Assembly: GCF_030151085.1 (NCBI RefSeq)
Contig: NZ_JASLER010000028.1
Location: forward strand, 1-33,502
Origin: Bacteroides sp.
GTDB taxonomy: Bacteria > Bacteroidota > Bacteroidia > Bacteroidales > Bacteroidaceae
Direction of reading: 5' to 3'
DNA: 33,502 bases
This document shows positions 15,285 through 24,255 of this stretch, piece after piece. Position 1 is the stretch's first letter, and each line of letters begins with the position of its first letter. Made by a program: the position numbers and the translations under genes. Under the pieces are notes generated by a model. It was given only the letters and a program-made list of their open reading frames with translations, did no database searches and was not told the origin of the DNA.

Positions 15285-16838
15285 ATGAAAAACAATTTCT
15301 TACAAATTATTGCAACTGCCTTGTTTGGTACGGCGGTAGCTGTGGGGTGTTCTGCACCTCAACCTCAACAGAATTCACTTCCTGAAGAAGTCACTCTTTC
15401 AAAGTCAATCTTGCTGGATAAGATTAAAGGGGGCTGGGCTGGACAGACCATTGGATGTACGTATGGAGGTCCTACCGAGTTCAAGTTTCGTGGAACTATG
15501 ATTCAAGATTACAATCCTATTCCTTGGGATGATGGCTGTATCAAGAATTTCTGTTTAAACGGACCAGGACTGTATGACGATATTTATATGGATCTCACGT
15601 TTGTGGAAGTGTTCGACCGTTTGGGGTTGGATGCTCCGGTAGATTCATTTGCAATGGCATTTGCCAATGCCGACTACGTGCTATGGCATGCCAATCAGGC
15701 TGCTCGTTATAATATTCTGCAAGGCATTATGCCCCCTGCTTCGGGGCATTGGCTAAACAACCCACATGCAAATGACTTGGATTACCAGATTGAAGCTGAT
15801 TATTCCGGCATCATGTCACCCGGTATGCCTAATTCCGCTTCGGAAATCTCAGATAAGATAGGCCATATCATGAACTATGGCGACGGTTGGTATGGCGGTG
15901 TTTACGTTGGTGCCATGTATTCGCTGGCTTTTGTGTCGGATGATATTGAATTCATTGTGACAGAAGCTTTGAAAACCATTCCGGAAGAGAGCCTTTACCA
16001 TAAATGCATGAAAGATGTGATAGGATGGTACAAGCAATATCCTGATGACTGGAAGCGCACTTGGTTTGAGTGCGAACGTAAATATTCCGAAGATATAGGT
16101 TGCCCTGACGGCGTGTTTGTACCCTATAATATTGACGCCACCATCAATAGTGCTTATATTTTGATCGGTTTGCTTTATGGGAAAGGTGACTTCTTCAAGA
16201 CAATGGATATCTCTACCCGTTGCGGACAGGATTCCGATTGTAACCCGGCTTCTGCCGCTGGTATTCTGGGTACTATACTGGGCTATAATCGTATTCCCGA
16301 GTATTGGATGAAGAACCTGCGTGAGGCCGAGGACATTGATTTTGCTTTCACTTCTTCTTCTTTGAATAAGGCTTATGAGATGAGTTACAACCATGCCTTG
16401 CAGATGATAGAGCGTAACGGAGGTAGTGTGGGCGATAGCACAGTAACCATTGTTTGTCAGCAGCCAACTCCCGTCAAATTGGAGAAAGCTTTTGAAGGTA
16501 TGTATCCTGTAATGCGTAAGAATTTGAACCGTATGGCTGAGAAATTTGACCAGTTTGAGTTCAATGGAACTGGCTTTGCCTTGCGTGGCAGCGTGAAATC
16601 AAAGAACGATGATTATGTAGCCGATCTCTCGGTATATGTGGATGGCGAGTTGGTAGAAAAAGCCAAATTACCAGTTAACTTTTCCAAGCGTCGTCAGGAG
16701 CTTTGCTGGAAATATCAGTTGCCCAAAGGAAAGCATACTCTAACTTTGAAATGGAATAATCCTGAGAAAGATGCAATGGTGCATTGCGGGGAAGTGATTG
16801 TCTATTCGGATGCGCCGGTACAAATAAACCATCAATAA
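15285..16838 (+). CDS. Exported ADP-ribosylglycohydrolase-fold lipoprotein
   Basis: Members of this fold hydrolyse ADP-ribosyl bonds with two Mg2+ ions. The first metal motif appears as YDDIYMDLTF (Asp98, Asp99), the second as GQDSDCNPASAAGILG (Asp316, Asp318). The KIKGGWAGQTIGCTYGGPTE opening is also typical. Unlike cytoplasmic relatives, it has a lipoprotein signal (LFGTAVAVGC, Cys22) and a C-terminal beta domain of about 110 residues (from residue 400, e.g. DYVADLSVYVDGELVEKAKL). Being exported and first in a glycosidase operon, it probably acts on a glycan or glycoside, not on a cytoplasmic ADP-ribosylated protein. That is inference. The ATG at 15285 overlaps the GH3 remnant in another frame. 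Confidence 0.88.
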   Translation: MKNNFLQIIATALFGTAVAVGCSAPQPQQNSLPEEVTLSKSILLDKIKGGWAGQTIGCTYGGPTEFKFRGTMIQDYNPIPWDDGCIKNFCLNGPGLYDDIYMDLTFVEVFDRLGLDAPVDSFAMAFANADYVLWHANQAARYNILQGIMPPASGHWLNNPHANDLDYQIEADYSGIMSPGMPNSASEISDKIGHIMNYGDGWYGGVYVGAMYSLAFVSDDIEFIVTEALKTIPEESLYHKCMKDVIGWYKQYPDDWKRTWFECERKYSEDIGCPDGVFVPYNIDATINSAYILIGLLYGKGDFFKTMDISTRCGQDSDCNPASAAGILGTILGYNRIPEYWMKNLREAEDIDFAFTSSSLNKAYEMSYNHALQMIERNGGSVGDSTVTIVCQQPTPVKLEKAFEGMYPVMRKNLNRMAEKFDQFEFNGTGFALRGSVKSKNDDYVADLSVYVDGELVEKAKLPVNFSKRRQELCWKYQLPKGKHTLTLKWNNPEKDAMVHCGEVIVYSDAPVQINHQ

Positions 16839-16954
16839 ATAAGGAGGGGGTATGCTAATTTATGCCAGAACTCAAGGATGCGAGGGAAAGTGGGTAGTTA
16901 CAATAAAGAATCCTGAGCACAGAAAGCAGTATAATAAATAAAAAAGAATGGATT

Positions 16955-19168
16955 ATGAATAAACAGATATTTTTAGCCTTTTGTGCAACCATCTCCTTTT
17001 GCATACCCTTGCTGGCAGCAGGTGGAGTAACTTCTAAAGATGTTGTCCTATACAAGCAGTCAAGAGCTTCTATAGATATGCGTGTAGCTGATCTATTATC
17101 TCGTATGACCCTTGAGGAGAAAGTACTCCAGTTGAGTCAATACATTGTAGGGCTAAATACTAATGTAAACAATACTGGTGAGGTGGATACCGGACTTCCC
17201 GATGGGGTGGGCTCCTATATATATTTTAGCGAGAATGCCAAACTGCGTAATGCATTACAGCGTAAAGCAGTGGAGAATACTCGCCTTGGAATTCCTATTC
17301 TCTTTGGGTTTGATGTGATACATGGTTTTCGTACCATTTATCCCATTCCTTTGGCACAAGGATGTTCTTGGAATCCGAAATTAGTGAGTGAACTCAGTGC
17401 TATAGCTGCTCGTGAATCGAGAATGTCGGGTACCGACTGGACCTTTTCACCTATGATTGATGTGGCTCGCGACGGACGTTGGGGACGTGTAGCCGAGGGT
17501 TATGGTGAAGATCCGTATACTAATGCGATAATGGGTGTGGCTGCTGTCAGAGGTTATCAAGGCGATACTCTTTCCAGTAAAGTAAATGTGGCGGCCTGTT
17601 TGAAGCATTTTGCAGGCTATGGTCGTTCTGAGGGTGGTCGCGATTATACAGCTACGGATGTATCGCGGCAATCTTTATGGGAAACTTATCTACCACCTTA
17701 CGAAGCTTGTATCAAGGCTGGTGCAGCCACTGTAATGAGCGCTTTTAACGATATTAGCGGTACACCGGCTACAGCCAACTACTATCTACTCACTGAGGTG
17801 CTGAAAAAGCGTTGGTGTTATCAAGGCTTTGTAGTAAGTGACTGGAATGCTGTGGAACAATTAATTCCACAAGGTGTGGCTGCTAATCGCAAAGAAGCTG
17901 CTCGTAAGGCATTTCTCGCAGGATTAGATATGGATATGAAGGATGATTGTTTCCGTGAACATTTGGCTACCTTGGTGAGTGAAGGTAAGATAGATGAAAA
18001 GAAAATTGACGAATCAGTGGCACGTGTGCTTTACTTGAAATTTCAATTGGGGCTTTTTGAAGATCCATATACTCCGGTTTATGAGGATAGTAAACGTATC
18101 CTTCGTGATGAATATAAAGAAGTGGCTGCTAGGATGGCTCAGGAGAGTATGGTACTTCTAAAGAATGATAACAACCTGCTTCCCTTAAAAAAAGGAATGA
18201 CACTAGCTCTTATCGGTCCAATGGCTAAGGACAAGGAGAACCTGCTTGGTTCTTGGAAAGCACATGGTCGGACCGAAGATGTTGAGAGCATTTACGAGGG
18301 AATAGAAAAAGAATTTGATGGTCATACTCGCTTGCTTTATGCAAAGGGATGTGAGTTTGACGGAGACGATACTTCTTTGTTTGTTGAGGCTTCATCCGTA
18401 GCTTCACAGGCTGACGTAGTAATACTCTGCTTGGGCGAGAAATCTGCTTGGAGTGGTGAGAATGCCAGTCGTTCCACTATAGCTTTACCTTCTATTCAGG
18501 AACAGTTGGCTGCCGAACTGTATAAAACGGGAACTCCTGTAGTCATACTTCTTTCCAATGGGCGTCCTTTGGAATTAGCCAGACTGGAACAACAGTGTGA
18601 TGCTATGTTGGAGATGTGGCAGCCGGGTATTGCAGGAGGTACTCCTTTGGCGCAAATTCTGTCCGGCAGGGCCAATCCTTCTGGTAAGCTTTGCATAACC
18701 TTTCCGCTTACTTCCGGTCAGATACCTATATATTATAATGAAAGGCAGAGTTCCCGTCCCGACCAAGGAAAATATCAAGATATTCCCACTACTCCGATGT
18801 ATGATTTTGTCTATGGATTGAGTTATACCACATTTGCTTATGGCAAATTGCATGCATCTTCAGCTACCGTGCAGAAAAACAATAAGGTGAAGGTGGAAGT
18901 GCCCATAACAAATACCGGAAATATGGATGGTTATGAAACTGTGCACTGGTTTGTTTCAGATCCTTACTGTAGCATTTCACGTCCACAGAAAGAACTGAAA
19001 TATTTTGAAAAGCGGTTCTTGAAAAAAGGACAAACCGTTTTATTCTCTTTTGAAATAGACCCTCAAAGAGATTTTATTTATATTGACGAAACGGGTAATC
19101 GTTTTTTAGAAGAGGGGGAATACTATGTTATGGTGAAAGACCAGAAAGTAAAGATTGAAATTAAATAA
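16955..19168 (+). CDS. GH3-family exported beta-glycosidase
   Basis: Retaining exo-beta-glycosidase, probably periplasmic (signal peptide ending near PLLAAG). The TIM-barrel domain shows DLLSRMTLEEKVLQLSQY, GRWGRVAEGYGEDPYTN, CLKHFAGYG and the nucleophile motif VVSDWNAVE with Asp296. The second domain has the acid/base candidate Glu502 in WSGENASRS. A fibronectin-type C-terminal domain closes the 737-residue protein (VEVPITNTGNMDGYETVHWF), as in BglX-like enzymes. The specificity could be beta-glucoside, beta-xyloside or similar. A 116-bp gap separates it from the gene upstream. The GH97 frame downstream begins inside its last codons, so the two are translationally close. Confidence 0.95.
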   Translation: MNKQIFLAFCATISFCIPLLAAGGVTSKDVVLYKQSRASIDMRVADLLSRMTLEEKVLQLSQYIVGLNTNVNNTGEVDTGLPDGVGSYIYFSENAKLRNALQRKAVENTRLGIPILFGFDVIHGFRTIYPIPLAQGCSWNPKLVSELSAIAARESRMSGTDWTFSPMIDVARDGRWGRVAEGYGEDPYTNAIMGVAAVRGYQGDTLSSKVNVAACLKHFAGYGRSEGGRDYTATDVSRQSLWETYLPPYEACIKAGAATVMSAFNDISGTPATANYYLLTEVLKKRWCYQGFVVSDWNAVEQLIPQGVAANRKEAARKAFLAGLDMDMKDDCFREHLATLVSEGKIDEKKIDESVARVLYLKFQLGLFEDPYTPVYEDSKRILRDEYKEVAARMAQESMVLLKNDNNLLPLKKGMTLALIGPMAKDKENLLGSWKAHGRTEDVESIYEGIEKEFDGHTRLLYAKGCEFDGDDTSLFVEASSVASQADVVILCLGEKSAWSGENASRSTIALPSIQEQLAAELYKTGTPVVILLSNGRPLELARLEQQCDAMLEMWQPGIAGGTPLAQILSGRANPSGKLCITFPLTSGQIPIYYNERQSSRPDQGKYQDIPTTPMYDFVYGLSYTTFAYGKLHASSATVQKNNKVKVEVPITNTGNMDGYETVHWFVSDPYCSISRPQKELKYFEKRFLKKGQTVLFSFEIDPQRDFIYIDETGNRFLEEGEYYVMVKDQKVKIEIK

Positions 19169-19169
19169 A

Positions 19170-21167
19170 ATGATTATGAAGAAAATATATCTGTTTTTTA
19201 CGTTTTTGATAGTGTCGTCTGTTCTTAGGGCTGTTCAACATGATAATATATTAATCTCACCGAACGGAAATATTGAGGTTATAGTTTCTATTGGTGAAGA
19301 CTTAACCTATACTGTAAAGCGCAATGGAAAGACATTGCTTTCGCCCTCAGCGCTGGCCATGAGTTTGTCCGATGGGGAGGTATGGGGGCGGAATGCTCGG
19401 TTAAGATATAGTAAAAAGATTGCAGCTAATAAAGTTATTCCTTCACCTTTTTATAGAAAGACAGAGGTAAAGGATGAATACAATGGATTGCAGATGATTT
19501 TTCATGGTCAATGGGGATTGGAGTTCCGTGTCTATAATGATGGGGTAGCTTATCGTTTTATCAACCATCGAAAGAATCCATTCAATGTAGTGGATGAAGA
19601 GGTAAACTATTGTTTTACTGATGATGTGTTGCTTACTATGGCTTATGTCAATGCTAAAGGTAGTTTTGAAGATCAATTCTTTAATTCCTTTGAGAATATC
19701 TACACTACCGCTTCTTTATCGAAAGTAGATGACAGTAGGTTGGTTCTGCTTCCAGCAGTGGCAGCTTTGGATATGTCGACAAAGGTTTGTATTATAGAAT
19801 CGGATTTAGAGTCTTATCCTGGTCTCTACTTGACTAGTGCTAACAAACCTAACTCTTTGAAAGCCGTTTTTGCTCCTTATCCCAAGGATAGTCGTCAAGG
19901 TGGACATAATCAACTGCAAGCTATTGTTACTCAACGCGAAACATATATAGCACGAGTGAATGGAAAACGAACATTTCCTTGGAGAGGAATCGTGGTTTCG
20001 GATACTGACATTGAATTGGCTAATTCAGATATGTCTTATCTTTTAGCAGCTCCTTTACGTCTTGATGAGATTGATTGGATTCGTCCGGGAAAAGTCGCTT
20101 GGGAATGGTGGAATGACATGAATTTAGAAGGGGTGGATTTTCAAACAGGAATCAATAATGCTACTTATAAGTATTATATTGATTTTGCTTCGGCCAATGG
20201 AATTGAATATGTGATATTGGATGAGGGTTGGGCTGTCAATCTGAAAGCAGATCTAATGGCAGTGGTACCTGATATTGACCTGAAAGAGTTGGTAGAATAT
20301 GGCAAAGCAAAAAATGTAGGTATTGTACTATGGGCTGGCTATTTAGCTTTCGATCGTGACATGGAGAATGTGTGCCGCCATTATTCAGAGATAGGGGTGA
20401 AGGGCTTTAAGGTGGACTTTATGGACCGTGACGACCAACAAATGGTGGAGTTTGTCCACCGGGCTGCCGAAACTGCCGCTCGTTATCATCTCTTTCTTGA
20501 TTTACATGGAATGTATAAGCCTGCTGGACTGAACCGTACTTGGCCCAATATTCTCAATTTCGAAGGTGTATTTGGTTTGGAACAGATGAAATTCTGCCGT
20601 CCTATGCCTGATATGGTAACTTATGATGTTACCGTTCCTTTCATCCGTCAGGTAGCTGGTCCTATGGATTACACTCAGGGAGCTATGAAGAATGTTTCAA
20701 AAGAAAACAGCTATGTTTGCTTTTCTGAGCCGATGAGCCAAGGTACCCGTTGTCATCAGTTAGCTGCCTATATGGTATTTGACTCTCCGCTCAATATGCT
20801 GTGCGATTCGCCTACTAACTATCAGCGTGAACCGGAATCTCTTGAATTTATTGCAGGGATCCCTACTGTGTGGGGTCAGACACTTGTGCTTGACGGTCGT
20901 ATGGGTGAGTATATTGTTACCGCACGTCGTCATAATGAAACTTGGTATGTGGGTGGATTGACAGGTTGGACAGCCCGGGAGTTTACACTAGATTGTTCTT
21001 TTCTTGGTGACGGACAATTTAAAGTAACACTCTTCAAAGATGGCATCAACGCCCATCGTAAAGGAACAGACTATACCAAAGAAATATTCTCAGTGACTGG
21101 TGGCCAACAGTTGAAACTACACATGGCGCCCGGTGGAGGATTTGCTTTAAAAATAGATAAGATGTAA
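19170..21167 (+). CDS. GH97 glycosidase, retaining (alpha-galactosidase-like) type
   Basis: The frame opens at 19155 inside the GH3 gene, but the ATG at 19170, just after the GH3 stop, gives a normal signal peptide (MIMKKIYLFFTFLIVSSVLR). GH97 includes inverting alpha-glucosidases such as SusB and retaining alpha-galactosidases such as BT1871. Here the motif KVDFMDRDDQ carries Asp416 and GVFGLEQMKF carries Glu471. The 55-residue spacing equals that of the nucleophile Asp415 and acid/base Glu470 of BT1871, so I predict a retaining enzyme. The N-terminal super-sandwich (about 25-260), central barrel (about 270-560) and C-terminal beta domain fit the family's usual length. It probably removes alpha-galactose or a similar sugar in the periplasm. 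Confidence 0.93.
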   Translation: MIMKKIYLFFTFLIVSSVLRAVQHDNILISPNGNIEVIVSIGEDLTYTVKRNGKTLLSPSALAMSLSDGEVWGRNARLRYSKKIAANKVIPSPFYRKTEVKDEYNGLQMIFHGQWGLEFRVYNDGVAYRFINHRKNPFNVVDEEVNYCFTDDVLLTMAYVNAKGSFEDQFFNSFENIYTTASLSKVDDSRLVLLPAVAALDMSTKVCIIESDLESYPGLYLTSANKPNSLKAVFAPYPKDSRQGGHNQLQAIVTQRETYIARVNGKRTFPWRGIVVSDTDIELANSDMSYLLAAPLRLDEIDWIRPGKVAWEWWNDMNLEGVDFQTGINNATYKYYIDFASANGIEYVILDEGWAVNLKADLMAVVPDIDLKELVEYGKAKNVGIVLWAGYLAFDRDMENVCRHYSEIGVKGFKVDFMDRDDQQMVEFVHRAAETAARYHLFLDLHGMYKPAGLNRTWPNILNFEGVFGLEQMKFCRPMPDMVTYDVTVPFIRQVAGPMDYTQGAMKNVSKENSYVCFSEPMSQGTRCHQLAAYMVFDSPLNMLCDSPTNYQREPESLEFIAGIPTVWGQTLVLDGRMGEYIVTARRHNETWYVGGLTGWTAREFTLDCSFLGDGQFKVTLFKDGINAHRKGTDYTKEIFSVTGGQQLKLHMAPGGGFALKIDKM

Positions 21168-21187
21168 TGAGTTAAATATGAATAGAA

Positions 21188-22441
21188 ATGGTCACGTTAT
21201 ATAATTTGAGAAATAAAAGTTTGGCTATTCTGTTTGCTGCTATATGCTTGTTGGCTTGTAGCAATCAAACAGACGGAGATGTTAAATTAGTGGCTGAAGG
21301 TGGATGTATTCATCGCTTCTTCGACACATCTCCCATCAGCCCTTCCGGTAAGTATATAGCCCTTTTTCGTTTTCCTTATGAGAATCGCTCTCCTAGTCCG
21401 GGCGATTTAGGTGAGGTGTTTGTCCAGGATATGGAGAGCGGTGAAGTACTCTTTTCTACCAAATCTTGTGGGTGGGAGATGCAACTTGGTGCCAATGTGC
21501 AATGGGGTAAGAATGATGAGGAACTTTTCTATAACGATGTGGATACCACTACTTGGGAAGCTTATGCAGTTCGTCTTAATTTCAAAACAGGAGAGAAGAA
21601 ACGTTGTCCGGGTACTGTCTTTATGGTGTCACCCGATGGAAATAAGCTTCTTTCTTACGATTTGTATAAGTCGCGTTTTGCACAAGTGGGTTATGGAGTT
21701 ATAGTGCCTGACAGTGTTGTTACACATAATGTTGGTCCGGTAGCCAATGATGGGGTGTATATTACGGATTTGAAGACCAATGAATGTCGTATGATAGCTT
21801 CGCTGGCTGATATCTATGAGAAAACAGTTCCTTCTATAGCTATTCCTAATCCCGATGATTATGAATATTACTGTTTTCAGGTGAAGTGGAACTTGCAAGG
21901 TACACGGATATTGACTACTGTGCAGTGGGCTCCGCTTTCGGGTGGTGACCGTCGTAGAGCCGTGATAACCATGAACCCGGATGGAAGTGATATTCGTACC
22001 GCTATCACTCCTGAACAATGGGCGCGTGGTGGGCATCATATCAATTGGATGCCTGATGGTGACCATCTATCGATGAATCTCAATGTTGATGGTAAAGAGG
22101 GGGTAGAGATTATTAGCGTAAAGTATGACGGTACAGATTTGAAGGAAGTCTATCCTATAGGTTCCGGTCATCCTTCGTATAATGTGGCAGGTTTACCGTA
22201 TATCGTCACCGATGCTTATTCGGGCGAAGTAACTTCGGGTAAGGGCATGACGCCCATTCGTCTGATAAACTATGAACTACAAACTGAGTTCAACTTGGCT
22301 GAAGTATATCTGCCACCTATCCGGAATTTTGAATTTCGTGTGGATGCTCATCCTGCTTGGGACAGAACAGGACGTTATGTCGTGTTTAACGCAATGAAAG
22401 ATGAACACCGTTGTGTATATGTAGCCAAAGTAAATTATTAA
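21188..22441 (+). CDS. TolB/PD40-type beta-propeller lipoprotein, possible lyase-like
   Basis: A lipoprotein signal (LAILFAAICLLAC, Cys24) precedes about 390 residues of propeller-like repeats: ISPSGKYIALF, NVQWGKNDEELFYNDVD, VSPDGNKLLSYD, VKWNLQGTRILTTV, INWMPDGDHLSMNL and HPAWDRTGRYVVFNA. These are PD40/TolB-like blades; I count six or seven. Conserved His pairs (GGHHINW, DAHPAW) recall the metal or substrate sites of propeller polysaccharide lyases such as oligogalacturonate lyase (PL22). An unsaturated-uronate enzyme (GH88/105-like) is encoded in the same operon. This makes a lyase role plausible but unproven; a binding protein is the alternative. It lies 20 bp after GH97 and 12 bp before GH31. 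Confidence 0.75.
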   Translation: MVTLYNLRNKSLAILFAAICLLACSNQTDGDVKLVAEGGCIHRFFDTSPISPSGKYIALFRFPYENRSPSPGDLGEVFVQDMESGEVLFSTKSCGWEMQLGANVQWGKNDEELFYNDVDTTTWEAYAVRLNFKTGEKKRCPGTVFMVSPDGNKLLSYDLYKSRFAQVGYGVIVPDSVVTHNVGPVANDGVYITDLKTNECRMIASLADIYEKTVPSIAIPNPDDYEYYCFQVKWNLQGTRILTTVQWAPLSGGDRRRAVITMNPDGSDIRTAITPEQWARGGHHINWMPDGDHLSMNLNVDGKEGVEIISVKYDGTDLKEVYPIGSGHPSYNVAGLPYIVTDAYSGEVTSGKGMTPIRLINYELQTEFNLAEVYLPPIRNFEFRVDAHPAWDRTGRYVVFNAMKDEHRCVYVAKVNY

Positions 22442-22453
22442 CAGTAACGTACT

Positions 22454-24076
22454 ATGAAAAAGATATTATTTATTCTGTCTTTTCTACTTTTAGTGGACAA
22501 TGTTTATTCTCATGAATTTGTATCACAAATTTCTTCACTTGAGGGAGAAATGTGGTATGGGGCTTATACGGCTAAAGCCTATTGCAATACCTCCTTCGAC
22601 AAGATACAGTTTCAACCCTATCCTTCGGAATTTACCAAGAAAGATCTGGCTCGTGACAATAATGGCAACCAAGCTGCTCCACTCTTGATATCCAATCTGG
22701 GCCGGTACATTTGGAGTGATGAACCTTTTGCTTTCGAACTCAAACAGGGGAATCTTCTACTATATTCCGAACATGAAGATATTCTCCCCGTACAAGCTGG
22801 TACTTGTCTAAGGGATGCCTATGTATCTGCCATGCGCAGACACTTTCCGCCGGTTGGGCGGACGCCTGATATGTTGATGTTTAAAATGCCCCAATATAAC
22901 ACTTGGATAGAACTGGGACGTAATCAGAATCAGAAGGATATTCTAAAATATGCTTCGGATATTATAGCCAATGATTTTCCTGCCGGAGTGTTCATGGTGG
23001 ATGACCAATGGGCCAGAGATTATGGTTGCTTGGAATTCGACCCTGTAAAGTTCCCTGATCCCAAAGCAATGGTGGATGAGTTGCATGCTAAAGGTTTTAA
23101 GATAATGTTATGGCTGACTCCTTTTATAAGTCCCGATGGAGAGGAGTTTAAGGAAATGTTGACCAAAGGCGGTTTGGTATTGAAGAAGAATAGCAAGCGT
23201 CCGGCACTGATAAAGTGGTGGAATGGCTACAGTGCTTGTCTTGACCTCACAAAAGAGGTTGCCATCGAATGGTTGCATGATAGATTGAAAGCGCTTCAAA
23301 ACACCTATGGAATAGATGGTTTTAAGTTTGATGCGGTAGACTTTGACTTTTATGTAGAGGGGTCTAAGGTATTTCCAAATGAAGATACCAATGTAAAGGG
23401 GTATGAACAGTCTGAACTCTATACTAAGTTCGGTGCGGAATTTCCTTTTAATGAATTGCGTGCTTCTTGGAAGAATGGTAACCAGCCTGTAGCACAAAGG
23501 CTTCAAGATAAAGGCTATTCTTGGGATGAACTGAAGCTCCTCATTCCCGATATGCTTTCTGCCGGATTGATAGGTCATCATTACACTTGTCCTGATATGA
23601 TTGGAGGTGGTCTATTAGGCACTTTCGAGAATATAGATTATGATAAATTTGACCAGTCGCTGATGATTCGTTCTGCTCAAAATCAAGCATTGATGCCAAT
23701 GATGCAGTTTTCGGTAGCTCCTTGGCGCGTACTTGACTCTGAACACTTGGCTCTTTGTCGGGAAGCGGCTCTGCTACACTCCCGTTTTGGAGACTATATT
23801 TATTCGTTAGCATTAGAAGCAGCTAAGGGGGGAGAGCCTATTGTGCGTCACATGGAGTATGTCTTTCCGCATCAAGGTTTCCAAGGTTGCAACGACCAGT
23901 ATATGTTGGGCGATAAATACTTGGTTGCTCCCATGAATGAAAAAGGTACTGCTCGAAGAGTGATTCTTCCTAAGGGAAAATGGAAAGATGAGCAAGGAAA
24001 AATTTATAGAGGCGGGCGTACAGTTCTAATGGATGTTCCTTTAGAAAGGCTTCCTTACTTTGAACGTTTAAAGTAG
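22454..24076 (+). CDS. GH31-family exported alpha-glycosidase, MYORG-like group
   Basis: Retaining alpha-glycosidase. The barrel motifs are IELGRNQNQKDILKYASDII, GVFMVDDQWARDYG, FDPVKFPDPKAMVDELHAKG and the nucleophile motif GFKFDAVDFDF with Asp293. The acid/base candidate is Asp366 in LLIPDMLSAG. A short C-terminal beta domain (YLVAPMNEKGTARRVILPKG) follows. At 540 residues it is shorter than most GH31 enzymes, because the large N-terminal domain is reduced. The arrangement resembles the MYORG-like group, where alpha-galactosidase activity is known. A signal peptide (ILFILSFLLLVDNVYS) suggests the periplasm. Whether it removes alpha-glucose, alpha-xylose or alpha-galactose cannot be settled here. 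Confidence 0.92.
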   Translation: MKKILFILSFLLLVDNVYSHEFVSQISSLEGEMWYGAYTAKAYCNTSFDKIQFQPYPSEFTKKDLARDNNGNQAAPLLISNLGRYIWSDEPFAFELKQGNLLLYSEHEDILPVQAGTCLRDAYVSAMRRHFPPVGRTPDMLMFKMPQYNTWIELGRNQNQKDILKYASDIIANDFPAGVFMVDDQWARDYGCLEFDPVKFPDPKAMVDELHAKGFKIMLWLTPFISPDGEEFKEMLTKGGLVLKKNSKRPALIKWWNGYSACLDLTKEVAIEWLHDRLKALQNTYGIDGFKFDAVDFDFYVEGSKVFPNEDTNVKGYEQSELYTKFGAEFPFNELRASWKNGNQPVAQRLQDKGYSWDELKLLIPDMLSAGLIGHHYTCPDMIGGGLLGTFENIDYDKFDQSLMIRSAQNQALMPMMQFSVAPWRVLDSEHLALCREAALLHSRFGDYIYSLALEAAKGGEPIVRHMEYVFPHQGFQGCNDQYMLGDKYLVAPMNEKGTARRVILPKGKWKDEQGKIYRGGRTVLMDVPLERLPYFERLK

Positions 24077-24255
24077 AAATGGGGGCTTTGAGCATTGTCT
24101 TATCAGATATAAAAAAGAAGTCTTTAGTGATAGAATCTATTAACTGGATATAATAGATGAAATGTTTGATGAATTGCATCGTAATGCACCGGACTTGTAG
24201 AATAATAACTTTTAAACTTTGCAAACAATAATCATTATCAATAAATATACATACT

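Noticed and set aside
15164..15385. A real 73-codon gene before the ADP-ribosylglycohydrolase-fold gene
   Set aside because: Only the first half is protein-like and resembles a GH3 start; the rest is the out-of-frame beginning of the next gene.
24159..24224. A promoter match before the GH10 gene
   Set aside because: TTTG at 24165 has no TAnnTTTG at 19-21 nt; the only similar string (TAAACTTTG) has the wrong inner spacing.
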